Part shown: positions 1 to 11,208 of the stretch, one piece after another
How the letters are laid out: each line of letters begins with the position of its first letter
Numbering within the stretch: the stretch's first letter is position 1
Source of the DNA: Colletotrichum lupini
Lineage: Eukaryota; Ascomycota; Sordariomycetes; Glomerellales; Glomerellaceae
Length of the DNA stretch: 64,000 bases
Assembly: GCF_023278565.1 (NCBI RefSeq)
Contig: NC_064680.1
Location: 2,356,001-2,420,000, forward strand
Direction of reading: 5' to 3'
Program-made: the position numbers and the translations under genes
The notes under the pieces: model-generated
Told to the model about the DNA's origin: nothing
The model's input: only the letters and a program-made list of their open reading frames with translations
Database searches by the model: none

Positions 1-1075
1 AGAAGGTGTAGTCGCGACCCTGGAGGTAGGGACCGAGCTTGGCGACAGCGCGGGTGACGAGGGCGTAGTTGAAGTAGAGGTTGCTAATTCGCTCGGGATG
101 GGTGTGCAGGCGGCCGCGGTAGCATGCCACGTTGGGCTGCCATTCACCGGTGGTCTGGTTGAGGAAATCCCAGCAGAGGTGGGTGCTGATACTCGCGTGC
201 ATGCCAGAGATGACACGATAGAAGACACGCTTCTCCAAGCACTCGTCACCGGCCTCTAGGCCAGTCTGGGCTGCAAACGGAGCATTAGGCTGCGTCTCGC
301 GCATCTGGTCCAGGGCCTGCTGGCGCCCGACTGCCTCGAGAACCTGACGGAAATCCTGTGCCGCGGGGCCCTTGTGGGGGATCTGCGACTGTCCTAGGGA
401 TGCCGAGTGCGGGAAAGAACTCTTCTGGAAGCAGTTCTCGCGGTAGATGGCGTCCCAGACTTGAGCGGCGCCCATGCCAGCGTATCCAGTGAATCGTTCG
501 GGGTTGCGGAGGAGGCTTACGTAGTCGCCCTTGGAGCTCGCGCTCTCGTCTTCGGGGACGCAGTAGTCTCGCTCGTCGCACTCGTCGTCGTATTCCACCA
601 CACAGCTCTCGCCGACCTCCAGGCCTAGTTTTCCTTGTAGCGGCCGCTCGGGGCGCTCGTGTTGCACTTTTCGAGGAGGGTGTTTCGCCAGCGGTCCTTC
701 CAGCTTTCCGAGCTCACTCGCCCTCCAGACTTCGGGAATATCCTCCTCATTGTCGAGCGTCTCTACGGCGCAGGCAATGTTGCCGCACATGCCATTTTCA
801 TCGTTCCAGAAAGGGCACTTCTTGTGGAAAAGGTTCAGTCGGTAGTGTGAGAAGAAGTCGGTCGATCTCGTCAGGTCGTCGACTAGGGGTTTGACCTTGG
901 TGTTTAATTTATCGAGGGTAGAGTACGAGGCGCATGCGTCGGAAACAATGGCCTTTGGGGAGATCTGGTACGACGAGTTAGAGAGAGAAATTCGGTACTC
1001 AGACACTGCGGCGGTGACGTAGGCCCTCGAGAGGAAGAGAAGGAGAAAATAAACGGCGGCATACCGCACAATCAT
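1..1075 (-). CDS. ERO1: ERO1, endoplasmic reticulum thiol oxidase (N-terminal part, cut by window edge)
   Basis: Ero1 is an FAD enzyme of the ER lumen that reoxidises protein disulfide isomerase and passes electrons to oxygen. Reading leftward from the ATG at 1075, 358 codons are open with no intron. The first ~23 residues are a hydrophobic signal peptide. C97 and C102 form the CGNIAC (C-x4-C) shuttle pair, preceded by KKCPFWNDENGMCG. Further on are the family stretches GYAGMGAAQVWDAIYRENCF and SGMHASISTHLCWDFLNQTT, then HPERISNLYFNYALV. The second, FAD-proximal CxxC active site and the C-terminus would lie left of base 1, so completeness cannot be judged. The start is the only ATG before the signal peptide. 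It lies in tandem, downstream of CKS1, but 2.2 kb away. Identification is firm from family motifs; the unseen C-terminus is the only gap. Confidence 0.93.
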   Translation of the reverse strand, partial: MIVRYAAVYFLLLFLSRAYVTAAVSEYRISLSNSSYQISPKAIVSDACASYSTLDKLNTKVKPLVDDLTRSTDFFSHYRLNLFHKKCPFWNDENGMCGNIACAVETLDNEEDIPEVWRASELGKLEGPLAKHPPRKVQHERPERPLQGKLGLEVGESCVVEYDDECDERDYCVPEDESASSKGDYVSLLRNPERFTGYAGMGAAQVWDAIYRENCFQKSSFPHSASLGQSQIPHKGPAAQDFRQVLEAVGRQQALDQMRETQPNAPFAAQTGLEAGDECLEKRVFYRVISGMHASISTHLCWDFLNQTTGEWQPNVACYRGRLHTHPERISNLYFNYALVTRAVAKLGPYLQGRDYTF

Positions 1076-3300
1076 CTTGGGCGCTCTCGCATTGAACTGG
1101 AGAACCCCAGAGTGCAAACACAGAGAGGAAGAATAATCTGCTGGCAGACTTCATGGTGATCAAAACGAAGGTCCCAGCTTCGTGGAACGGGTGGCTGATC
1201 GGTGGGTTTAATATGCAGCTGCAAAGCAAGAACAGGCGGTTGCCAGCTTGTGAATTGCTCGCGCAACTCTAACGGAGATCGTTGGTGAAGTTGACAAGTT
1301 TCCAAAGGTTCGGCTGAAACGTTGCGAGTGTCCGGGCTCCTGCAGCGCAGATCCGAGCCTTGGGTAGGCTGCGATGGAAATGCTGCAGCGCTTAAGCAGG
1401 GTCAAGTTAGGTTCGGTGAGGTTCGTTTCGGAGAAACGGCCGAGGACGTTGGAGGTTAATTGAAAGGTAAAGTGGGGGGGGCGATCCAGTTTCTTGTCTC
1501 AAGTCTTAGACCGGAGATGCAAGTGGCAGAAGTGGCGTCGTCTTTGTCTCCCTATCAATGTCATGAGCTGGGGCCTCGAGCGTTTCTCTTCTCCTGGCTC
1601 GACGGGAGCAACTGAAAGGAAGGAATTAAAGAAGGTGATGTAAGCAGGGCAGAGAGGACAGAGTTAGTGTAAAGTGGGATGTTCTGGAAGAACGGGACTG
1701 TCGGGCCTTTTTAGACGCTTCCTGTCAAAGGACGCTGGCAGGCTACAGAGTCATGCGAATCTGTCCTCAACTGTATACGAATATGGCAGGAAGGCAAACG
1801 TGGAAGTAGCAATGGCACCCCCGAGCTGATTAATATGCAGCTGAGGGGTCCCTCAAAGTATCCGTACCTCGAGGTAATTATCGTGTTACTTTATCTGGCG
1901 AGGATTGGCTGATCCTGAAATGCGACCACTGGGACCTGCTACTAATATCAAAGTATCCTGGTACGTCTGGGCCTCGCACTCCAGCTTCCCGTACCTTAAA
2001 CCTCACTCCGAAGTGTCTAATGCCGGCATGCTGTCTTAACTCTTACGGGGCACCAAACGCTAATTTGAGAAAGCGAGGGCGGTCCGGTATTCACTGGTGT
2101 CGGGTACCTCCAGCCCCCATGGAATGGTTGAAAGGTGTCCTTCTTTGGGGTGGAAAATCAGCAGATGTAGGAGCCAATTGGGACCACTCTGGCGCCAAAA
2201 TAAGTTGCCGCCGTTCCAGCTCGTCTCTCGGATGCCGCCGCCGCCATTCAGCTCGTTCCGGCTTGGTGCATCCCGCCGACTTGCCGATTGCAGACCACGG
2301 AGCTTCTGTCATACGCCTGGCCTCCGCTCATTCCCTGCAACTTTGCACGTGTCGACCGACTGATAGCACTCCCATTCAGATGTCTGAAAAGCACTAAAAT
2401 GCTTCCGTTCTTCGGACTCCCGCATTGACAAAGTGACGTCCAACAGCACTCTGCTGCACTACCGGTAGCACTCGTAAATCCGAAAGCCTCGTGCAGCACT
2501 GCTCAAGATCTAGAAGGTCTAAAATGTCGACTAATCATCGTAGTGCAGTGGTGCCATCATTTCGTAGTTATGATCCGTAGATTGTTCACCCAAGCCCATG
2601 CGCGTGCCTCGCTTACACTACATCTTGTTATGTCTCAATACAGGTGGTCGAAGCTCATATTGTGTGCATGCCTGTGAGATTACCACCCACAGGTACCATG
2701 CTCTTTGGAGACTATTTGCATCTTGTAACACTGCATTAGCTTCAAGTATCTATCTCCTGGTTCCTGAGCTCTGTTCATTACTGTCGTTGGTCCAGCTATG
2801 CAGGTGCTAGCCGACAGCGACCATCTACACAATCGACACGCCGCCCCTTCTTTTTCCAGACGAAGCATTCACTCGTCCATGATGACCTTCGTCTCAACGA
2901 TTGGCGAGACCGAGTGTCCGCTACAACAGCGACAGCGTGGCATAGACGATGGCCGTGATGCAGGACAACAGACCTCTCATCAGACGAGACCATTTCTCAA
3001 CTTCCAGACATGCAGCAAACAACCCAACACCAACAGATCCCCAATGACTCAAACCACCTAAAAGAAAATGCAACAACCATAGTGGTATGCGCCGTCTTTA
3101 TACCGTGTGCCGTGGTCTGCAAGGACGAGGTATCATTATCTCTCAACCTCTTCTCCTGAATATCTAAAGAGAAAAGTTCCGTCATCATTGGCCGTCATTC
3201 GTGTCGTTGAGAGCATCGCCGAAGCAGAAGTCTGCTGGGCGGGGAGCGGGAATTTTTACTGCGATTGCAGGGTAACGAGACGTTTCTCGCTATGCCGTTC
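1076..3300. other. Intergenic: ERO1 promoter side and CKS1 3' flank
   Basis: No gene is supported here; the short ORFs in all frames lack family features and codon bias. It holds the upstream region of ERO1 and the downstream flank of CKS1. A perfect 12-bp palindrome TACCTCGAGGTA lies at 1865-1876, and a CACGTG core near 2345. No recognisable unfolded-protein-response element could be assigned with confidence. Confidence 0.5.
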
Positions 3301-3840
3301 TCACTGGGGAGGCTGGTAGTTGAGTGGGCGCCTATTTTGATCGGTGTGAGTAATACGCACGACTGATCGGATTGAGGGGTATACCAACTTGAAGAGTAGA
3401 ATGTGCGGCTCAGGCTCGTGGACCTCGTAGTGTTCCCAACCCAAACTCTATGTTCCTAACATTAGCCCTCTATTGTGCGTTGCAGAGGGGCCTCATGGGG
3501 GCCGCGAGGCATACCTGAGTGATGCCGAGCGCTCGCCATTCCTCTTCCCAGAGCAGCTTCAGTGTTCCGTGGGAAGAGTCGTGGTAATCTTTAGGGATGG
3601 CCTTGAGCATGGCTTTGGGCAGCTGCACATGCCGGTACTCGTACTCGCTGTCAGAGTATCTAGAAGGGAAAAGGCAAGCAAGTTAGTCCACGGTCAATGG
3701 AATTGCGGTAGGATGAGAAACAGTACGATAACCTACCGTGCAGAGTAGTGGATGGAGTCGATGAACTCGTCCAAACGGGCCCTCTCTGAGTCGGACAAAG
3801 CCCGCGGGACCTTGTTACGACGGCTCATGTCGATATCCAT
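3301..3840 (-). CDS. CKS1: CKS1/Suc1 cyclin-dependent kinase regulatory subunit
   Basis: Cks proteins bind Cdk1 and its phosphorylated substrates and promote multisite phosphorylation and proteolysis during the cell cycle. I resolve four exons: 3840-3737, 3659-3515, 3447-3389 and 3331-3301, giving 339 nt and 112 residues, normal for the family. The protein begins MDIDMSRRN, then has [38 protein letters not shown], and the hinge hallmark [13 protein letters not shown] before NYQPPQ and the stop. The hinge HxPEPH and the phosphate-binding basic residues are present. The third intron uses a weaker donor (GTTGGT), chosen because it restores phase and the invariant LLFKRP. The only in-frame extension upstream lacks an ATG, so 3840 is the start. 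It is divergent from RSC4 across about 1.6 kb. Confidence 0.95.
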
Positions 3841-5449
3841 GGCGGGAGCGGTTCGTCTGTCTTGTGATGGGGGTGTGCGGCTGTGGGATCGAGAGTGGCG
3901 TCCAGTCTCGGCACGTAACCGCGGACGCGATCGGCGGGGTAGCTCGTTTGCGAGGGACGAAGGTGTCAAGCGACGGGCGAAGCTGTCGGAGACTGACGAT
4001 ATGCTCTCGGGCGCAGAAGAGGAGTCTGAGGGCGCGAAAGATCCAGTTCTTCCGGCAGGTCAGGCGACCACACACACCAAGCCAAGTCGGAGGGGAAGAG
4101 GAAGGGGAGGAAGAGAGAAAAAAAAAAGGTAAACAACGATGCAGGCGGGGTAGGCAGGAATTGGCACTGAAACAACGGTTCAGCTGCACCACTGACTCGA
4201 AGGAGGAGATGGGAAGTAACGAGGGAGCTCGAGGTCAGAAATATGATGTTCGAGGGAGGCTGGCGCGCGCAGCATCGAGGGGTTATTATTCAAAGAGTGG
4301 GCAAAGATACGGAGCAGTAAACAAAAGTCGGATTGGATTTCACTGAGGTACTTTGAACCCCAGCGCAGCCATCATCTGCTGGCCCCCAGGGTCCGAGGCG
4401 TTTTTGCCGGCAACTTCCGCCCCAGGCCCGGTTTGGCCTGGCCTGGAAGAAGTACTCAAGTGCTGTGGTGCTGCATTCTTACATGCCTTAAATAACCTGG
4501 AAGACATCTAAATCTACTTTGTACTCGGGATGCTGTGCTGCTGTGCATGCAGTCCAGCTTCAGCTGATTTCACTGCAATTTTGAAAGTTCCCCTCCACTG
4601 ACCAGATACCTACTTCCATTTGAGAATGAGCACAGTCCATGCCATGGGCGGTGAAACTTTTTGCAGCCTACCTTACCATTTTGCAGTTCTCAACGGCGTA
4701 GACGGGACCCATTCTATTCCTGCCACCTGGTAGCACTACTACCAGCCCGTCAATTCAGTTTGGCCAGAGTTGGAAATCCGCCTTGAGAAAAAGGCACCCA
4801 CGCACCTTGTAATGGGTTCCTGAGGCACAAGGTGGCAGGAAGTCGCCGAGAGAGATACCTCATCCTCGTACCTTCTCCTTCTGGGTGCTCCTGCTGTTCA
4901 GTGGCCAGCGCAAAAGGTCAATACCACCGTCCCGAAATTCCCAGAGGAAATCCCCCTAGCATCCCCAACCTTGAAAGACTTACCTACTCACCACCTGCCA
5001 CCTGCACCTTCGCGCGAAAGCTCATCGCGCCAGAAAAAAATAATCCCACTTGAGTGCCTGGGCTTTTTTTGGTATCTCAGATCTCGAGCTACCCCCATCT
5101 CAACCCGAGGAAAAAAAACGTGGGGAGAGCTGCATCACTTCCGGGGACCTGCCTACCTAGGTACCTTCCATACTTCGGTCTGCGCTACGTACCTTACCTT
5201 ACGAGGTTCCGTCTACAGCCCTGTCTCCCAACAACCTTGCCCCGAACCTGCCTTCCTTACCCGGTCCGTCTCCATCTCCAACCCGACGCGTCTCTGCAAT
5301 CCAGTCGCAATTGCAGCATCACCACCACCTCACCCACACAAAGGCTGCCACCTGCCGTCACCCATTGCAGGCACAATACAGCAAACAGCTCTTTCTTACT
5401 TTCTCAGCAAAAAGCGCATGCGTCCGCGACCATTGTCCTCACCTTTTTG
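3841..5449. other. Divergent promoter region between CKS1 and RSC4
   Basis: About 1.6 kb without a supported gene. The RSC4 side (roughly 4850-5449) is pyrimidine-rich, typical of a fungal transcription start and leader, and contains TACCTAGGTACCTT near 5156 and several more TACCTT words up to 5215. The last 32 bases hold a short upstream ORF described separately. Confidence 0.5.
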
Positions 5450-5450
5450 A
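5418..5450 (+). promoter_or_regulatory. uORF of 10 codons ending in a TGATG overlap with the RSC4 start
   Basis: ATG at 5418 opens a 10-codon reading frame whose TGA (5448-5450) shares its A with the RSC4 ATG (5450-5452). Such stop-start overlaps are compatible with reinitiation or with leaky-scanning control. Whether it is in the mRNA depends on the transcription start, which I cannot see; the surrounding CT-rich leader makes it likely. Confidence 0.5.
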
Positions 5451-8158
5451 TGGACAACAAGCGGAGATCATCCGCCGTCAATGGCGCGAATGAAGCTGAC
5501 GAACGCGCTGCAAAACGCCAGAGACTGACTGAGGTGAGCTCCCATTGTCCTTTACACCCCCAAATGCACCCCTCACCTGTCGACGGAAGCTTTTCCTGCT
5601 TGTGTCGTCCTTCACAGGGCTTCACGAGGAATCTGACTTGCGATCCATTGGTACCGCAATAAGTGACATTGGCCTGGGCATCCTTTGGCTTGCACTTCCC
5701 TCCATCATGCTCATTTTCGGCCGTTTCCCGAATTTTCTAGACTCTCTCAGCGCACTCTCTTCTCTGGACTCCTAGACACTGCGGTTCTTCAACAAAATAG
5801 CTAACATTTCTTCCTCCCTCGCAGAAGTATGACCTCAGCAAGGGGGAGACGGTCGAGTCAACCACCGAACATGGCCTATTCTTCCTCGAGCAGATCCGCC
5901 GGACTCAAGACAAGAAGTGAGTCTACCTACCCACTCATCTTAGCTATGGCATAGCTCAAGTCGATTTCCACATCGACTCGATGTGTCTTGGACTTTTGAT
6001 TGCAGTGGTGTCATCTGCAAATCAGACACAGCGGCGTGTGCTAATCTTCCAACTCTTCTAGTGGTCGCAAGGTCGCAGTGTATTTCGAGAAGCTAATGCC
6101 GAGAGAGGGCAACGCCGAATACTACAAGAAAACGAGGATGCCGATTTCGCTCTCGATAATCGAAAGAAAGCTCAAGAATGGCGATTTCTCGACTCTCACC
6201 GAACTCGAGAGCTATTTCAAGCGCATGGTGTCCAACGCGAAGGACTACTACTCGAGGAGCACTCCCCAGTTTGACGACGCTGAGAGAGTTCGCAAAGCTC
6301 TGAGCAACTTCATGACCAAGACCAACCCGGCTTATGCTAGAGGCGGCTATACTGCGGTCCCGACCGTTCTGCCCGCCCACCGCGTGGACGAAGCCGAAGA
6401 CGACGACATTGAGAAGCCACAGGGTGCCGCAAAATCCCCTGAGGAACAGGAAGATGCTGAGGAAGATGATGAGGAAGAGGGAGAAGAAGCTGAAGCAGAC
6501 GAAGAGGACGGAGATGAAGAGGAAGATGACGATGCGGAGGGCGAGGAGGACGATGACGAGGGAAGCCAGAACTCCAAGCCGACTATTCTTATCCGCCGCA
6601 GAGGACCGGGTAGATCGTCATCGTCCAGGGCCGTGACATCTCGCAAATCGCATGCTCGAAATGCCACGCCTACTCGCCCTGACTATGATTACGAGGGCGT
6701 CTCGTACAAGGGCCTCAACTTCCAGGCAGCTCAAGAAAAGATTGTGGAGGAAATGATTCGCAAGAAAGAAGCTGAGTAAGTGAACCCTTCTCTTCATCGC
6801 TATGGATCATGCTAACACGCCGCCTAGCGAGGACGAGGCCTACTTTGAACCCTTCATCAACCTTCCTCCACGAGCATTGAAAGACTATTACAGAGTCGTC
6901 AAGGATCCCATGTCCCTCAGAAAGCTTCAGAAGGCCACGAAGGGCATTCATGGACGCAACGAGGCCACCGGGATTAGCGACTTGAAGAGCTGGGCGGCAT
7001 TCGAAGAAGCAGCCAGCTTGCTGTGGGATAACGCCAAGTACTACAACGAAGAAGGAAGCGAAATCTATGAACTGGCGCGAGAACTTCAGGTATGCCTCAC
7101 CTTAACGACTACGAGATCGACTTCTGACAAGGGTGTAGGAATTCTTCGCTATTGAAATCAAGAAGGCCAAGGCAGCTGTTTCAGAGCCTTCGCAGCCCAA
7201 GATCAAGCTTAAGGTCCAGCAGTCGGCCACTGAGCAGCCGTCCACATCTAAGAAGATCACTATCCATGTTGGGGGCAAGAGTGATTCCGCGGACTCGCCG
7301 GCCCCCACAGTTCCCCAGGCAGCCGGAGCCGCCGTCAGTGATCAGGCGCCACTTGGCAATGGTACCGCTCGCCAGAGTGGACTACCAGCTGCTTCCGCTG
7401 CGATGGACAGACTCCGAAGCACATCGGTCGCATCCCCGAGCCCCTCTGTCACGAACAACATCAAGCGCGAGGACGCAGCACGACCTTCGCCTGCAGTGAC
7501 TCCCGGTCAACCCAGCACGCCTTCCGCTTTCCCGCCGCCCGCGGGACAGACAGCAAACCTATCCAGCGCGACGTTCCAACCCATTGGAATTGTGCAGCCT
7601 CAACCGCAGGCGAATGCCATCCCACAGCCGCCTCCGAAACCTCTGTGGGATCAGCAGTTCCGTGCGCCTGGCAAGAGTACGTATAGTGCGAGAGAGATGA
7701 AAATGACTATATCACTAATCAAGCTCCCAGGCGCTGCCGATGCACTCATCACCAATCTGACTACCCAGGCTCATCCAATGATCACTCACGGAAGTCGCTT
7801 CAACATGAGCTTAAAACCCCTCGAAAGAGAGTGCAAGCAGTCTGTGACTGTTCATGTCCCCGCCACCCAGCTGAGACTTCAGGTCATTGCGACTTTGCCG
7901 CTATTCCTTGAGAAGGAAGGACGTCAGTGGCGATTGTGGGTGCAGGTAAACCGGTCTACTGTACAGCAATCTCATCCCATTCAGGGTCAGGTGCTCCCCG
8001 TCAACGCTAGAGTCTTTGACGTTCAGCTCCAGGCTGGGATGGTCAATGAAATCGACGTCTCCGTCGCGGCTGCTCTGCCTAAGGGACAAAAGCTGCCGAA
8101 TGGAGCCGATTTCGAGGTGGAGACAATGACACTGCTTGCCAACGTGCCCCGGAACTAG
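5450..8158 (+). CDS. RSC4: RSC4-like double bromodomain subunit of the RSC chromatin remodeller
   Basis: RSC slides and evicts nucleosomes; Rsc4 reads acetylated histone tails with tandem bromodomains. Exons: 5450-5533, 5825-5916, 6062-6775, 6828-7089, 7139-7676 and 7731-8158, giving 705 residues. Bromodomain 1 spans about residues 45-155 with the acetyl-lysine Asn at 117 (NAKDYY). A strongly acidic linker covers about 163-229. Bromodomain 2 spans about 280-385 with Asn365 (NAKYYN). A Pro/Ser/Gln-rich linker precedes a C-terminal domain (SVTVHVPATQLRLQVIATLP and VNEIDVSVAAALPKGQKLP) that ends in a beta-strand-like segment just before TAG. The 54-nt intron at 7677-7730 (GTACGT...CTAAT...CAG) is a multiple of three and open, so it is easily mistaken for coding; removal gives PGKSAADALITNL. 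A short uORF abuts the start, and the frame stays open after the stop; both are discussed separately. Confidence 0.88.
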
Positions 8159-9322
8159 AAGTCTTCCAATACCACTAGTCAAGCTGTTCCGTCTGACGAC
8201 TATTCGGGCGTCCAAAACATCCACGGAAACGAGGCGGACGTTCAGCCTATCGACCAAGTGCGTTCTGAGAACCGTCAGGCGCATGAGGGTATTTCCGCTC
8301 TTACTCTACTGCCTCCAATCACCTTGCAAGACGTCTGGGATCAAGCTGAATTTAGGGACGCGACAGCTGCTTCCGCGGCGAACCCACTCGGGATTCGGGA
8401 GTACATCACGAATGAAGGATTGACCACCTTCTATCCGCCCATCCCGAGTTGGCCTGAAGACGATGATGTGTCGCCGCAAGTGCCTGCAGCTCAACAGCCC
8501 GCAGCGATAGCTCCGGTGACAACTCCGGCGACGACTCCTAACCATGGAAACAACGATCATCCAGCTGCTTCGCCTCAGGATGGATCTCGTGTATTTTCCC
8601 GCTTACAGAGGCTGATGTATGAAGAGGCAGAGCACCTGCCCCTTCTGAGTGACTCGGGGCAGCCCCGGTCTTCCAGAGCTCTTCAGCCCCTGGGTCAAGC
8701 CGCCTCCCAGGCATACATGGCGTCAACACCGACTAGAGAGGCTCATGCTGCAGAGACTCGTCACAATAATCAGCCAAACGCGGGCTTTAGCCAGCCTCCA
8801 CACGCCACACAACAGGTCCCGGGTGCGCAAGCTGCCGATGGATTCTATGGTCATTTACCGCAGCAACTTCGCATTGTCAACTCCGGACTGCCAGGCGAAA
8901 ACATGCGACTGCAACTTCAGCAGGAGCAGATTGCCCGGGAGAATGACCGCCGGGCTCGAGAGCATTTCCAGTCTCAAGTGCATCTTCAGTACCAGCAGTC
9001 CCCGCATCGTTCTCAGCAGCGCTCCGAGATGAAAGTCAAACAGGAGGGTACTCAGATGCCTAGTCAGGATGCTCAGAACGCGGCCATCAGCAACCAGGTG
9101 GGCAAGGTCATCAAGCAAGGGGCCCAGACGCTGCAAGATCTTGAGAGCCAGCATTATGGAAGAAAGTACGTGGCAGTGACCCGAGAGGACTACGGTTACA
9201 TGGGCTACTACTCGACCACTGAGATGATGGCCATTAGGCAGCGCGAGAGAATCGCTGGTCCTCAGCCCAAGAGACCGGCGCTGGAGGGCGACCCTGATGG
9301 TGAGTACGTCTGGTCTGTTTGA
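8159..9322 (+). CDS. Uncharacterised Gln-rich ORF, in frame with and directly after the RSC4 stop
   Basis: After the RSC4 TAG, 387 codons are open in the same frame. There is no ATG until about codon 153, so it cannot start as an ordinary separate ORF. The sequence looks coding: an ordered N-terminal part (ALTLLPPITLQDVWDQAEF, then GLTTFYPPIPSWPEDDD), a low-complexity Pro/Gln/Ser centre, a Gln/Arg-rich probably helical stretch (LQLQQEQIARENDRRAREH) and an ordered tail with REDYGYMGYYSTTEMMAIRQ. At 9301 a strong donor (GTGAGTACGT) follows GACCCTGATG, so a further exon is possible; unspliced it ends at 9322. I do not recognise the family. It may be a C-terminal extension of the RSC4 gene through splicing or stop readthrough, or a separate gene with an undetected 5' exon. 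Confidence 0.55.
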   Translation, partial: KSSNTTSQAVPSDDYSGVQNIHGNEADVQPIDQVRSENRQAHEGISALTLLPPITLQDVWDQAEFRDATAASAANPLGIREYITNEGLTTFYPPIPSWPEDDDVSPQVPAAQQPAAIAPVTTPATTPNHGNNDHPAASPQDGSRVFSRLQRLMYEEAEHLPLLSDSGQPRSSRALQPLGQAASQAYMASTPTREAHAAETRHNNQPNAGFSQPPHATQQVPGAQAADGFYGHLPQQLRIVNSGLPGENMRLQLQQEQIARENDRRAREHFQSQVHLQYQQSPHRSQQRSEMKVKQEGTQMPSQDAQNAAISNQVGKVIKQGAQTLQDLESQHYGRKYVAVTREDYGYMGYYSTTEMMAIRQRERIAGPQPKRPALEGDPDGEYVWSV

Positions 9323-11208
9323 TGGTCAAGCCATGCCTTCTTGCGGGGCCACATCCATTCTGCCTCAAGCGGCGACATGTTCTTGGTGGATATCTAAGCA
9401 CTTGCTGGGGTGATAGGGGTTTTCTGGTTCTCGTGGGCTTCACTTTCTGGGATGGACTTGTGCGCTTTCGCGCCTCGTACCCGTCTGGGTACTCTTTCTC
9501 GGTTCTGGGCTTGGGATGGCTTTGTAGCCGCCATAGTATCGCCATGGAACCTCCATTGTAGAGTAAATCGCTATCATTAGATAGGAAATGAACTTATATA
9601 CACACCAAGTTGTATGTCCAAATCCAGTAAAACCGAGGCATGAACTGCTGGTTTCTTCGTTGTCACTGAGTTGCCTTCATATATCTCGACTCGTTGAGAC
9701 GGGACGCAATGAGGAATTGATTCACGTTGAGGATAATCACGGAAACACCAGACAGGTAGGTTTCTCCGGCTTATGAGATCTAGTCAAGGTGTGGCTGCAA
9801 ACCCGTAGTGACTCACTGTAAATACTGTTGTTCTTTCGCATAGATCAAATAATTTGAAATACCTACAATACCTATCCAATCCGTAGGAATATTGCAAGGA
9901 CTCTAGGAGTCATACTTGCATGACGTCGTCTGGGGATCCGTTATTGAAGGGTGGACCCTCGTGGGAAAACTGGAGCAGCGTCTACCCCAGCACCCAGCAA
10001 CCGGCAGCCAGATGATGTCTGTGAGTATGTCGGTAATGCGGACGGGGGGCTCGTCGGAGGATCCGACAAAGCGACCTAACCATATTATGGCGTCGCGGTG
10101 CATAGGGTTCGACGACGACCTCGAGTGCCCAGCCAATCCTCTCGTTTTCCATTGCTTGTTCGATTTGATCAACGAGCATGAAGATAGACAGCTCCTCACA
10201 TCATCGTTGTTTTCTGAAGAGATATCCCACTGGGGTCCGGATTAAGCACGGCAAGTTGCATCACTAGTATAGGTCGGGCTGGCGGCAATTGGTCTGATAT
10301 TTAATACATGGTAGCTGGTTGGCGCGAGGCACGCTCGGCTCATGAGCGTGCTGCTCGTGAACCCACGAGGAGGACCGCGCAGGCGGGCCAACTCTGTCAA
10401 ACTTGTTCCCAGTTGTCGTCTTTAATGCTTAGCGCCATTCAAATTCGTGGGGGAAAAGTTGATTGAAGCTTCCAAGGGCAGTTCGGTCAGGTCATGACTT
10501 CCGACGGCACCATTGCGACAACGCAAGTCTCTTTGCATTGCGGCAAGAGGTCGGCGCTCCGCCCAGGTAGCTGACCTTGCAGCTCTCAGGAACCTTGTCA
10601 ATGGGTAGGCCAGGCCCCTCTCGCCGCTCACAAATCAGCCAACAATGGCTGCAGAGACATCATGTTGGGGGGCAGGATCCGACGAGGAGGACGAAAGGCG
10701 GTGTCTTTTCACGCAGGGCCATCACTGCTGCAGGACCATGATCCATCAGCAGGTGGCAGGACTGCGCGGGAGGATGGCACAGAAACGGACACGGACCATG
10801 GACCCAGGCAAGCTGCAGCATGTGGAATTACCGCGTGAGGTTTAGCGTGGACCTCTAAGTGGGAGATCGATCTTCCGATAACGGGGGGCTGATTGGCCTA
10901 CGAGCTGTGTGGAGAGGCCTTTCTCCAATGAGAGAGGTCGAATGCAGCCCACTTCAGGTGGCATCTAGCGGGGTACAGACAGGACAGACGTAACGACCGG
11001 CCCTTGGAAAATGTTGATTAAGAGTCAATGGCACAGTGATGCAGCGCGGTCGGGGATGTGCCATGAGCGGGGCTAAAGAGTGGGAAAAATTCTTTTTTTC
11101 CGCTCATTGACTGGCTGACCTTGGGAACAGCGAACGCCGTCCTCGGTCATCACTGGCCATCCCGCCCAATCCACACCTTGTTGCGTACCGCCTCGCCTCG
11201 CCCGGTGC
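9323..11208. other. Intergenic between the RSC4-linked ORF and LYS20
   Basis: No gene is firmly supported. On the minus strand between about 10250 and 9903 two overlapping frames read protein-like (MLVDQIEQAMENERIGWALE in one, FVGSSDEPPVRITDILTDII in the next), but a one-base offset and no clear start prevent a gene call. The remainder has no visible structure apart from the LYS20 promoter at its right end. Confidence 0.4.

Noticed and set aside
3841..3969. N-terminally extended CKS1 start
   Set aside because: The in-frame extension begins at TTG, is Arg/Ser-rich and unlike family N-termini; the ATG at 3840 gives the conserved protein.
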